Shown: piece by piece, positions 12,120 to 23,273 of the stretch
How the letters are laid out: each line of letters begins with the position of its first letter
Position numbering within the stretch: the first letter of the stretch is position 1
Assembly: GCA_947561585.1 (NCBI GenBank)
Contig: CANNZV010000863.1
Span: 144,150 to 208,149, forward strand
Direction of reading: 5' to 3'
DNA: 64,000 nt
Origin: Caprella mutica
Taxonomy: Eukaryota > Arthropoda > Malacostraca > Amphipoda > Caprellidae
Translations under genes and position numbers: made by a program
The notes under the pieces: generated by a model
Database searches by the model: none
The model's input: only the letters and a program-made list of their open reading frames with translations
What the model was told of the DNA's origin: nothing

Positions 12120-13290
12120 AGCAGAGACACTAGAAGAGTGTAATTCTAGTGATATCAACTAGTAGTGTGTAATTCTAGTGATATTAACTAGTAGTATAAT
12201 TCCAGTAAGATTAACTAGTATTGTAATTCTAATGATATTAACTAGTAGAGTGTAATTCTAGTGATATTAACTAGGAGAGTGTAATTCTAGCAGTTTTGAA
12301 CTAGTTGTCTAATTCCAGTGATATAATTAGTAGATTGTAATTCTAGTGATATTAACTAGTAGAGTGTAATTCTAGTGATATTAACTAGTAGAGTGTAGTT
12401 CAAGTGATATTAACTAGTGGTGTGTAATTCTAGTGATAATAACTAGTTTATGTAATTCTAGTGGTATTAACTAGTAGTCTAATTCCAGTGATATTAACTA
12501 GTAGATTGTGATTCTAGTGATAATAACTAGTTTATGTAATTCTAGTGGTATTAACTAGTAGTCTAATTCCAGTGATATTACCTAGTGGAATGTAATTCTA
12601 GTGATATTAACTAGTAGAGTATAATTCTAGTGATATTAACTAGTTAAATGCAATTCTAGTGGTATTAACTAGTAGAGTGTAATTCTAGTGATATTAACTA
12701 GTAGAGTGTAATTCTAGTGATATTAACTGGTAGAGTGTAATTCTAGTGATATTAACTAGTAGAGTTTAATTCTAGTGATATTTACTAGTTTATGTAATTC
12801 TAGTGGTATTAACTAGTAGTCTAATTAACGTGATATTAATTAATAGAATGTTATTCTAGTGATATTAACTAGTAGTCTCATTCCAGTGATATTAACTAGT
12901 AGAATGTAATTCTAGTGATATTAACTAGTAGAGTGTAATTCTAGTGATATTAACTAGTAGAGTGTAATTTTAGTGATATTAACTAGTAGAGTGTAATTCT
13001 AGTGATATTAACTAGTAGAGTGTAATTCTAGTTATATTAACTAGTAGAGTGCAATTCTAGTGATATTAACTAGTAGAGTGTAATTCTAGTGATATTAACT
13101 CGTAGAGTGTAATTCTAGTGATATTAACTAGTAGAGTGTAATTTTAGTGATATTAACTAGTATTGTGTAATTTTAGTGATATTAACTAGTAGAGTGTAAT
13201 TTTAGTGATATTAACTAGTAGAGTGTAATTCTACTGATATTAACTAGTATTGTGTAATTTTAGTGATATTAACTAGAGAATTCTAGTTGT
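12120..13290. repeat. 29-bp minisatellite, ~40 units, 3' of lectin copy 2
   Basis: The array is close to uniform, with a 29-bp unit whose core is AACTAGTAGAGTGTAATTC followed by TAGTGATATT. It ends about 45 bp before the stop codon of copy 2 (the gene is on the minus strand), so it could fall in the 3' UTR. Variants drop or alter the GAGTGT part. Confidence 0.95.
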
Positions 13291-13334
13291 GCAATCACTC
13301 ATAGCCATTGCATCTGGTACTATAGATCTTGTGA

Positions 13335-16300
13335 TCACACCAATACCTGACACAAGTATTTAAATCTATACATACAATAGATATCAGCCAGATGGTAGAA
13401 AAATTCGTTATTGTTGTAAACTATCCTGGCGCACTGACTTCCTCTATTAGGATTATCTCCAGCGAAAGGATACACTCCTACAACTCCTTTACCAATATCG
13501 CCACCATGGAACAACTCCCACTTCTCGGTTATTTCATTCATCTTCATTCCAATGTAGATGTTGTCATCGGCCAAATCATTCGACTCTGAAAGATAATTGA
13601 GAATTTTTACAGGCTAATTTAGTCTATTGATTCATTCTACTGGTGTTCAATAGGTTTGAAAAAATGAAATCCTTTTTCTTCAATTTGTTACAGTAGATTA
13701 AGTACCTAACTTTTATCGTGATTATTAGCTCAATCTGCTAAATAAATCAAAAAATGTGTTTTATTATCATTCAGAATAAGAATCTTGAGAAGAATATATT
13801 TTTGTTACTGTGCTGAAAAATCAGACTGGTACGACAATGTGTAGTGATGCAAACACATTACTTGTGTCCGCATAACTGCTTTGGCGAACCTATATAATTA
13901 TGTGTAATGAGCATTCACAGCTAGTTACCATTTTGCTCGCATGAGATTAACATCTAAATCTCAAGTCCTTAGTTTACGAGACAAATACTAGTGAATGCTT
14001 AGTGAAGTGCATTGTGTTATAATTATTGCTTGATCTATAAATACAATCCCTTTTGAGTTATAACAAATAAAGTGTTATTTAGCCTAAATACGTTTGAGCA
14101 TTGACCATAGGCCTGAGGTCGGAACCATATAAGCAAGTTGGTTCTAGGGCATGGCAATGAGTATTTAGTAGAAGGAGATTAATAGATATAAAGAGGAATC
14201 TGAAAAGATAAATAAAAGAGTAAGATTCTAATCACTAGAAGAACCCATACAGTGGACCGTTATAAGGTACCATGCACAGTTGATGAAGACACCTCAATGG
14301 GGGACCATTTACAGTTGCCCCCACCCTTCCGAATGGTTTGAATTAAGGTGCCACTAGAGACTGGTCAGTGTAGTGCTCCACTCTAAGAGAGTTCTGATGC
14401 TCACTGCTCAATGAATAACATAATTTGGAGTATTATTATATGCAAGAGATTGAGGAAAAACTTTAATAATTGATTAATAAAACATATCATTATTTGGAAC
14501 CCGTTGTAACTAAATAAGGTCACCAATTTGAAATTCATTGGAGTATTATTGTTCAAAAGTCCGAGTTAATAATATTAATCCAGAACATTTTAATACGAAA
14601 ATAGTGTAAGGTAAAATTCATAGATATATTCACTCATTATAATAATAACATGATTACTCTAGAAATATATTTTACAATACAAGTGTTCGGGGTAACTCAA
14701 AAATATCAAAAAGGTGCTACCTAGTTATGCCTATTCCATATGATGATTCTGAAGTTTGTCAGAACCCCTTACTTTCAGTCCACACTTGTGAACAATTCTC
14801 AATAGATGACGTAACGGAATTGCCGATCTAGAGAAGTTGACACGTGATGCGTCTCGTGATATACTGAACTTTGATTGGTCCATAAACTCTGCTGCAAAGA
14901 ATCCTAAGAACAGTACCTTTCCTATGAAGGGTACTACTTCTTTCTTGCTCAATAGTATGACGTGTCTTACCTTCCTTGAGATGAACAAGATGTTGTCTCA
15001 GGTGTTCGAATATCCCGAGAGTGGCGGGGGAGTAAAGTCTAGATCCTTTGGGGCAGGATGTGGTTGCTTCGTCGAGGGTTTTGATGTCCTCAGACAGCAT
15101 AATGCAGCCCACATTCTTGACTAACTCGAAGGGAAGTTCGCAAACATCTATCGATAGAATTTATTATTATTATATTTTTTTTAATTTAACGTTTGTCACA
15201 TATTTTATACTATAACAAGAGCTGCATCCGCCAGTCCGTCTGTCCAACCGTCCTTAAGACACAATTTTTTTGAGAACCACTTATTACAAAATAAAGATTA
15301 TTTGTATGCTTCACCTATCAGTTTCTCTACTGATTTGGAGGAAATATTATTCATACGGGTTACATTGATAATAATATATAATAATAAAAATCATACTTTT
15401 GACATTTCTGAAGAAATCAATTTCACCACTGAAAATTCCACCAGGTAAATTCTTCCACTGGAAAGTTCCACCATGGGAAATTCCACCACATGATAATGGA
15501 TTTCATTTACAATTTACATCAAGCATACATTCATTATAACTGATTTTAAAGTTATTTTGATTTGAATTATATGTATATGTTATTAGTATCTACCATTGTG
15601 ATAACGGTGCTAGGACAATTGCCACCCGGACAACTGCCACCAGCACAATTGCCCCTCTCAGAAAAATACCACCCGGACAATTATTGTCACCCTAGTTATT
15701 ATTGTATGGCTTATTAACCTGAAAAATTATCTGTAGGTAGTAATATAAATGCAAATTGTATAATGAAAAAAAATTAGATTATATAATTTTACTTGGTAAA
15801 GATATTGATTTTCTATCAATAATTAATAGACCTACAATAAAATCAATATATAAATCATCATCAAATTAATACATGTGTGCAATTACACACTGTAAATACA
15901 TAGTGCTATAAATTAAGACATATTAATACAATTATTTATTATTTTAACATGAAGTTGGACTCCTCAATTACGACACAAAATTTAAGGACTATCTTTAATC
16001 ATAGCCATATTTTATACGAAATTCAAATTTTATGGACTTTTGTTTTATTTAGAAAAAAAAACATCTTTTTTCAGATTACAACAATATTTTACAAAATAAT
16101 TACCACAACTATAATGGTATCTGATATAGAAATGTTGTTTCCAATAAAAGAAAGAGAAATTCCTTAACATTACGTCATAAATTAGAAATTCAATCAATAG
16201 TTTACCTCCGTACATTTTTTCCTTCCTTATTTCGTTTAGTGCATTATTTACGGAATACAAAATTTACGGACTGATCAGTTGTCCATAATTGAGGAGACCT

Positions 16301-18835
16301 ACACTGTATTAAGTATTGATATATTTATGTTATTTATCCTAACATAATACATATTAACAGTTTAAACACCATTATATTATATTAAAATAACAGTAAATTG
16401 TACACCCTTCCCCCCACAGAGACAGACAAATAACCAAACCGTATATAATATTTTTTAGGGCTGCTTTCCATATAATCTGATAATAATTCAAAAGCCTGAA
16501 AATGAATATTAGGGTGGCAGTTGTCCAGGTGGCAATTGTCCGAGGGTGGCAGTTGTCCGGGTGGCAGTTTTCCGGGTGGCAATTATCCGAGGGTGGCAGT
16601 TGTCCGGGTGGCAGTTGTCCGGGTGGCAATTGTCCGGGTGGCAGTTGTCCGGGTGGCAATTGTCCGAGGGTGGCAATTGTCTGAGGGTGGCAATTGTGAG
16701 GCCACGGGTGATAACATACATTGCATGTATTATAAATGAATTAAAGTTTCAATTATACCTCAAATTTTTGAAATGGATATTAAGTAGCCTTATTTCTACA
16801 GAATGAATGTTGTGGGAAATACAGGCAGGCCCCGCTTTTATTACCAAATCATGACTCAGTTTTATTACCAAACATTAATTATAGAGGGGAAAAGTTACAT
16901 GAAATGTATATCTTTCATTTCTTGATTATACATCTCATTTTATGCCGTTAACTAGTGTATCAAGGAACCAAACTTGTAATTACCTAACTAGTGTGTCTAG
17001 GTGGCTAACCTTTTATACTACATACCTTGTGTATCTAGGAACCAAACTTGTTATTACTTAACTAGTGTACCAAGGTACTTATATAATATGGATAGGTAAT
17101 TTTCTTACATTCTTACAAACAGAACGCGTTTTCCCACACATACAGTGTGTTTTTTTTTCCCTTGAGCCCCCACTAGAAATATTTGAAATAATAGTTTAGT
17201 AGAACCTAATATATTTTCTTGAAGATAAGTCTTGGCACTTACATTTCATGTTATATAAACATATTTGAAACTCATTCAAAATACTTCTAAAGGCTATCTA
17301 CTGAAGGTTATGGAAATGGCTGCCGGAATCCTGTAGTCAAAGTCTTGCACTCTTCAAGACGCTCTTCGAGTCTTCTTCACCTTCTCAATTGTTACTGCGT
17401 CATAATTTGCATCAAACAGCTTCACACACTAAATTCTTTCATTCCAGAAATGGATTGAGGCTTTTCCGAATACAAAATATTTTGTGTTGAAGCCCATAAA
17501 TGGAAATCAAGAGGATTGAGATCTTACTGTGTGCTGGCCAGAAGATCCCAGTGTCTGTTCTGGTAACTCGTCCTTGAAATTTTTCTTCAAGAACTGCTTA
17601 GCCACTCTTGTACAATGAGATAGAACACCATCTTGCATCCACCAGAGTCTGCATCATGTTGCAATGGCTCGAAAATTTTTTGCCACACTTTGTCTTTCAG
17701 CAAAACCTTGTTATAGGAACCATTAACAGAGTCACACAGGCCGTTGTCATCAATGAATGCTTGGACAATAGGGTTTACCGTCCACAATCGCAACAAATAT
17801 AATTACTTTTGTCATTTCTATAGTTTCTTTCAACAAAATCATGTGGATTCTCATCAGCAAATTATGACGCAGCAATAATTAAGAGGGTGACGAAGAGCGC
17901 AAGACTTTGACTACATGATTCTGGCGACTATTTTCAACACATTTTGTAGATAGCCTTTAGAAGTTTAGAAATGTAAGTACCAAGCCATATACTCAAGAAA
18001 ATATATTTGTTTCTTTTAAATTCTTATTTCAAATATTCCTAGTGGGGGCTCAAAGTCATGCAAAAAAAAAAAACCACCGTCTGGGGGATTTTCCCTATCA
18101 GTGGTAGTTCTGCTTCATACCCATATATACCTTGCGCAATTAAAAGATTACCGCGAAATTTCATTACACTAAAAATTCACTGCGCAATCATAACATATCG
18201 CATAATGAAAGTAAATCGCGCAAATAATATCATTATTTTATTGTTTGGTGTCAGTTGGAAGAAAACCTTTCTTTTCCTTAAGTTGGAAAATCGGAGGGTA
18301 GTGCAAAACGCACCCTAGCAACTTAATTTACATATTAAGACTATAAAAAAAATTTTGATATGATTTGCAGATTTGCATCCAAGATAATCTAATGGATAGA
18401 GCAACCCAAAATTTAGAGTCAATTCCATGCTTACTTTTGACATAGGTAGTGCTATTCGGGCTGTTCTTTAGCTGTTCTTCGCTTGGTTTCTCTGTCGAAT
18501 AATCACATTTCACTTTTCCATCTTCCATGACTTTGGTGGATAGAGCTTTGCATGACGGGTCATCCATACATGTTTTCTTGCAGCTATCTGTAATTCAACA
18601 GGTTTATGAATGGCACAGGAAATATTAAAAGCTAAAATTTCAATATTCCATATCGAGTCATATAAAACTATATTTTATATGGTGAACTATATCCCTCACA
18701 TTTGTTTGTCATGTCTATGTTCGTAGAGCTGATCCGTTCGATGTGTTTAAGTTTGTATTCCTGTAGGATAACGTCTGAGTGAACTGCTCCAACGATGAGA
18801 AGAAATAGGTAGATCACAACTGAAGGATTCGCCAT
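13335..18835 (-). CDS. Secreted PAN/apple-like + C-type lectin domain protein, copy 2
   Basis: The exons are 18700-18835, 18435-18587, 14971-15147 and 13335-13585. Their lengths (136, 153, 177, 251) and phases match copies 1 and 4, giving 238 residues. Signal peptide MANPSVVIYLFLLIVGAVHS. The PAN-like segment has C..K.C.DDPSCKALS and KC. The lectin domain has the same six Cys as copy 1, ending YLCQVLV. The triplet at the EPN/QPD position is NPN. All donors here are GT, including GAAG|GTAAGA at exon 3. Intron 2 is stretched to 3.3 kb by mobile elements (about 15400-16715 and 17140-18085). An in-frame ATG exists upstream at about 18964, but paralogy places the start at 18835. It probably makes a secreted recognition protein with unknown ligand. 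Confidence 0.85.
13586..14970 (-). other. Intron 3 of lectin copy 2
   Basis: This is 1385 bp, against 734 bp in both copies 1 and 4. The extra length is unrecognised AT-rich DNA around 13850-14600, with no identifiable terminal repeats. There is no gene on either strand. Confidence 0.55.
15415..15495. repeat. Short TTCCACC-type tandem repeat
   Basis: About four irregular units contain TTCCACCA and AAATTC. Similar TTCCAC or GGTAAA-rich arrays occur near 19185-19270, 40330-40410 and 53560-53640. They may be array remnants of the terminal-array element family, but I could not delimit an element. Confidence 0.45.
15606..16707. mobile_element. Terminal-array element B, 1102 bp, with perfect 8-bp TSD
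   Basis: It is flanked by GTGATAAC at 15598-15605 and again at 16708-16715. The left end is GGTGCTAGGACAATTGCC. The right end, reverse complemented, contains TCACAATTGCC. The left array has about four units. The right array (16502-16690) has about 12 units of 15-17 bp, core GGTGGCAGTTGTCCG, in inverted orientation to the left array. The interior has no transposase. It sits in intron 2 of lectin copy 2. The 8-bp duplication fits hAT, P, Merlin or Zisupton types; the termini do not settle which. Confidence 0.85.
16810..17135. repeat. MITE-like terminus and ~30-bp tandem repeats
   Basis: The segment starts with CAGGCAGGCCCCGCTTTTAT, a motif also found inverted near 39735-39755 and, in variant form, near 1010-1035. 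About 16950-17075 then has three units with GTATCTAGGAACCAAACTTG. It lies inside intron 2 of lectin copy 2 and is non-coding. Confidence 0.5.
17140..18085 (-). mobile_element. Decayed mariner-like element with long inverted ends
   Basis: Inverted arms of about 130-190 bp run from TTGAGCCCCCACTAG (17162) and its complement ending at 18052. They share TATATTTTCTTGA, ACTTACATTTC and ACTTCTAAAGGCTATCTAC. Between them the minus strand encodes remnants of a mariner transposase. These include MQDGVLSHCTRVAKQFLKK near 17570-17640, which resembles the second-Asp motif (QDG..SH), and KDKVWQKI before it. Stops and frameshifts make it inactive. It lies in intron 2 of lectin copy 2. Confidence 0.7.
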
Positions 18836-20284
18836 ATTGGTCAAGATCTGAAAGTGTGAAATATTTAGATATGTTAGTATGTACCCTGATTTAAATATCA
18901 TTTTGGGAAAAATTAAATCTCCACTCAAAATTAAAAAAATTTGGAACTTAAAGGAGCAGTTCACATACTAAAAAGTGGCGAGGTTTTTACTTGCAATTGT
19001 AGGAATTCATTAAAAAATTTATTACTGTGACCTGTAAATTTATGGGAAACAATATTTAGATTTCAAAATTATAGACTGTAAATTTCATCCAATACTGACA
19101 ATAAAAGTGCATTATTTCCTTCAATAATGAATTGACTAACTTGAAAAAATCTTCTAATATAAGCCTGGTGTGGTTATAGGTATTCCCCACCTCGGTAAAT
19201 TCCCCTCGGGAATGTTCACTCCGGTAAACTCCACTCCGGTAAATTTCACTTGTCAAATTCCACCCTTGTGACAATTATATTGGCTGCTGAATAGCTATTC
19301 AGTGAATGCAGTCACAATATGACGAAAAGTGAGAAGAGCACCGATGATTTTACTCACAAATAGAAGAAGAAAATAAAGAGGGGATAGTAAATGAAACCTA
19401 TAAGAGTCTCTCTTACACAAAAATCTAAAAAAATAATTTATCCTCTGAAGCTGCAAGTAGTGTAAAAATGATAAACATGGTCAAAATGAAAATGAATAAA
19501 ATTCTTAATCCGAATTACAACAATCACAGTCCGAGGGGACTTTACGCTTCTTCTCTTAAATTCGCCGAAGACAACTTCAGAATAGTACCACTAGGGGCTC
19601 GTGAACAGTTATTTTAAAAAATCTTCATATTATTGATTAGTATTTCATGTATTTAAACAGAGAGAAATTAAAATTAAAATTTCAAACCCGAAAACATTAG
19701 CAGAGACACATTTTGCATCAAATGTAAGACTAGTAACTGTGTATAAAAGTCATTTCTGCAAGTGTCATTTGAATGCGAAAACATAATGTTTACTCTAAGA
19801 TTAAAAATTACTATCATTATATTTCAAAAACTAGATGACTTTTTCTTACAGTTAAAATCGCGGTTGCATCAGCGATAGTAAAGATGATCAGTTTTTGATT
19901 GAAAAACTAAAAACATCAACTGGTAAAGATCATTCAAACAAGATTTCCTTCTTCTGTTCTATCACATGACTAGTGAAAAAATAGCATGTGATTGGCAAAT
20001 AAAAGGTTTAATTAAAGTCATAGAAAAAGCTAGTTACTAAGCATTATATAAAATATTATTGAATGATTAATATGACTAACTACACCTAATATGTGAAGAG
20101 AACTGTAAAAATAGGGTGGAATATTCCGTGGTAGAATATATCGGTTACTACTGGTGTATCCACCGCGATTTCTATTCAATAGAATTTTTGGGAAAAGTCA
20201 AAATTTAGAATTTTCTATTAATTTTATTTTTTCTTGCTGATTTAAATTAAACAAATTTGGTTCATCACTTTTTTTTACAGAATT
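18836..20284. other. Upstream region of lectin copy 2 with dispersed repeats
   Basis: Just 5' of copy 2 there is no coding region. 19185-19270 holds GGTAAA/TTCACTCC tandem units. 19290-19560 is a dispersed repeat, also found at 32205-32545 in the same orientation and at 28700-28925 inverted. The rest, to about 20284, is AT-rich without recognisable content. Confidence 0.5.
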
Positions 20285-20740
20285 TACCCTTCTCTTTCGT
20301 TACCTTGTAAGCCCGTACGTACTCTTCCCTTTCTTTACAACCGTTTATCAAACACTGCAGCATTTTCTAGAATCGTTGTCAAGGAACTTGCTTTTCCAAC
20401 AGTTTGTTCTATTAACTTAATCGACTACTGGCAATATGCTAGAATACCATTAGTACTAATTCTTCTTCGTCAATTTAGTCACTTAATTGAGCAGTAACAT
20501 AAATTTTATATATATTCAATCGATACTTGGATGTGAACGCATAGAGCAAATGACTCTTGTTCACTTACTGAGTTGCTATACAAAATTAAGTGAATTCATA
20601 AATATATAATTACTAGGTTACATAATGATGGATTAACAAATTCATTACAAAGAAATTGAATAGTAAAACAATAATTCATTGGTAGTATAGTAAATTATTA
20701 ATTAATATTTCATTATTCGAATTTTATTTGAAAAATGTGT
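20285..20740. repeat. Unit 2 copy of the block 5' of the lectin genes (degenerate)
   Basis: This is a shortened relative of 5690-5900, 35140-35350 and 46760-47050. It has the shared TACTCTTCCCTTTCTTTACA and a similar downstream order. The frame seen in units 1 and 3 is broken here. At 20740/20741 the sequence switches abruptly to the homologue of window position 1, marking a tandem duplication junction. Confidence 0.65.
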
Positions 20741-21625
20741 CTCTTTAACTCATTGGACCTGGCGCTATATATTTTACCACCAATGGTGGAAGTGGATTTG
20801 ACAGACCAATGAATAAAAAACTTAATATTTCAACATTTAATTTGCCTGGTACAAAAAGAAAATAGTGTAAATCTACTTTTGTAATACATTCTCTGGTTTA
20901 AAAAGAAAAAGAAAAAAAGATGATACTAGTGGCAATAATACTAGAAAACCAAATCCATACATGAATAGTGTCAATGAGTCTGAGAGACCCGTTTTAACTT
21001 TAATTCCAATAAATATGCTTAACTAATCACTTTAAGCGCTTTATCTTCTCATAGTAGGCTAAACTGAACCTAATTAGGTACAAAGTAGCTACTGAAAAGA
21101 TAAATGTTCGAAAAGTATGCACTGGGTCGAGCGCCACCTAGCTCTGCTAGGTTGTATTCAAGAATATTAATGAACCAAATCGATAATTTGCTAAAGAAAC
21201 AAGGTTATCAAATTTAAAATAAAATATTCTATTCAATCCAATATTACCTCAAGAAAAAAATGACCAAAAAAATAAAAAAAAAATAAAAGGAATTAGATAT
21301 ATAGCTATTAGGGTTGAATGATGCAGAAAATTGAGCCTCTTATTATATATACCAGTTTAATTAAATAAGATGAGAGGTTCTTTTGATAGTTTTAGTCGTA
21401 TACAAACAGATCCCTCTTTGATTTTTGTTAATATAAAACGAAGAGATTGAAGCAATAATGCTAAACTTAAAGCGGAGTCTACCCCGCTTTAAGTTCAATT
21501 TCTACGTTAATGTGTGATACGATTTTTGACTTGAAGCGGGATCTGCCTGTACTTCTAATTTTTAGTATGGACATAAAGATAGTATAGTTTTTCTAGAAAT
21601 TTAATATTGTCAGCAATAGCTATAG
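20741..21625. repeat. Segmental duplicate arm, unit 3 (pairs with 1-1104)
   Basis: The block is collinear with 1-1104, lacks the ~232-bp insertion found there, and ends at the point where unit 1 carries element F. It contains no gene. Confidence 0.85.
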
Positions 21626-21835
21626 GTATTAACCAAATTTTAATAATTTTCTATTCAAATTACAAAAAAAAAATCAATCAATCAATTACATAATAATAAA
21701 CTATTAGATAGGGAGCTTAAATAGGAAGAAGTCATCCAACATACAACAGTTGTTCATAATATTCATTGTTAGGTAATAGCATATATAATATATAGGTTAT
21801 ACAGTATACACACTTGAGTTAATGATGGTATTAAA

Positions 21836-21877
21836 TTAACTAGTGGAGAGTATTTCTAGTGATATTAACTAGTAGAT
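21836..21877. repeat. 29-bp minisatellite fragment left of the hAT-like element
   Basis: It contains TTAACTAGTGGAGAG and GATATTAACTAGTAGAT, which are units of the lectin-linked 29-bp repeat. The array resumes at 24681, so one array was split by the insertion 21878-24680. Confidence 0.75.
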
Positions 21878-22046
21878 CAGGGGACCCCAACGTTGTGACA
21901 CATGCAACCCCTTACCTTGAAGTTTGAAAGCCAATCGACCCCTTTAGTCAGAGCTTACTAGCAACAGCTTAATTTTTATTTCATTTTGGAGGTGAGGAAA
22001 AAACGGTTCTGGGACAACTCGCCGCCAGACAACTTATTGCGGACAA

Positions 22047-22480
22047 TTAGGAAGGAGCAGGTTCAACGCAGCAGTTATGCCAATCGAAGTAGTCACCACG
22101 ACAGTAAGGGAGCAGCGAGAGTGCAGCGGGGGTGCCAAACTGACCGCTTTGGGGGCTAATTCTACTCCAGCGTAACAGCGCAGAACAACTTTGGGCACCT
22201 GCTTAAATTTGCATAGAGCTCTGCCTAACTGCAGATGCGTAGACCTTAGCCACAACTGTAATATTATATTACTATTATAGCAATTTTCCCTAAGAGCTGC
22301 GCATCTGCAGGCAGGCACCACACTGAGCAAGATAGTAGCAGGTGCCCAAAATAGCTCGGCTCAGTTACGGCGGAGTGGAATTAGCCCCCAAAGCGGTCAG
22401 TTCGGCTCCCACGCTGCGCTTTCGCTGCTCTTTGACTGCCGTGGTGACTATCCGCTTAACTTTTGCCTCGAACCTGCTCT
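22047..22480. repeat. Nested inverted repeat with ~145-155-bp arms
   Basis: The left arm (22047-22203) carries GAGCAGGTTCAACGC, CTGACCGCTTTGGGGGCTAA and GGGCACCTGC. The right arm (22338-22480) carries GCAGGTGCCC, TTAGCCCCCAAAGCGGTCAG and CGAACCTGCTC as the reverse complement. It looks like a foldback insertion inside element E. The open frames across the arms are translations of the repeat. Confidence 0.75.
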
Positions 22481-23069
22481 TATTTTCAATTGGGTTATTA
22501 GCCTACTTAACCCAAAAATCTAAGACTTCGTAGTTACAGAACATTTTATTTGCTTTGCTGTACTAGTTTTAATCTAAATTGATTTTTGCAGGTCATTGAA
22601 CGAATTAAGAAGACACTTGAACTTGTTTTCTTTCCAATTGCAAATTATTTTTAACAAAATACTTTCAAATAGAACGAAAAAATTATTATTGTTAATTTGC
22701 AACACACGCTATGTTTATGATAGTTTAGACTATAGATTTTATGTTTATTAAAAAAACGTTTCATTTAACCCTTTCGACGCGGAATTTTTTCTGCCAAATT
22801 GAGAAATATTTTGATTTATTTTTCGGAAGATTTGACTACTAATGGATGAACTTAGATCGTCGGCAAATGTGTTTATTCATTTTTTGAATATTTGATGTGG
22901 TACATATGTGTACCCTAAGTAACCTGTGTTCCGTGAAAATGGGATATATAAAACCCACTAGTAAAACGAAACAACGAAATGATTCATATAAATGCATCTA
23001 AATGACTAATCTTTCATCAATCAGAGTAATAAATCGACACATTGAACTTAAAATCTTACCCATTTCTAC

Positions 23070-23273
23070 AGGCCTTTTAACACGGTGCGAGTAAACTTGC
23101 AAGTTGCCCTAGCTAGTTACTGTAGTGCAGCTACTCGCACAGTGTGACCACATCAGTCGAGTAACTGTTATGGAAATTCAATGCTATGAACATTGAGCTA
23201 CTGGCATACGAGTACAGTGGGACAGCTGCTGTCCACTGTCACGATAGTAACTCGCACCGTGTAACAAGGCTTT
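23070..23273. mobile_element. ~205-bp palindromic MITE
   Basis: The outer arms are GGCCTTTTAACACGGTGCGA and, at the right, ACTCGCACCGTGTAACAAGG. Inner repeats of the GTGCGAGTA motif are also arranged as inverted copies. I see no clear target-site duplication. Confidence 0.6.

Noticed and set aside
12120..13290. Repeat arrays considered as CRISPR
   Set aside because: Units are continuous 29-bp tandem repeats without unique spacers, in intron-containing eukaryotic DNA.
16372..16806. Overlapping open frames on both strands rich in GQLPPGQLPP or GGSCPGG
   Set aside because: They are translations of the 15-17-bp terminal array of element B in several frames; the array explains them fully.
18836..18964. 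Upstream ATG that would extend lectin copy 2 by 43 residues
   Set aside because: Copies 1 and 4 have no such extension and the signal peptide begins at the internal ATG at 18835.
22034..22533. Open frames of 98 and 63 codons sharing a VELAPKAVS motif
   Set aside because: They read the two arms of one inverted repeat nested in element E, so the shared motif comes from palindromy.
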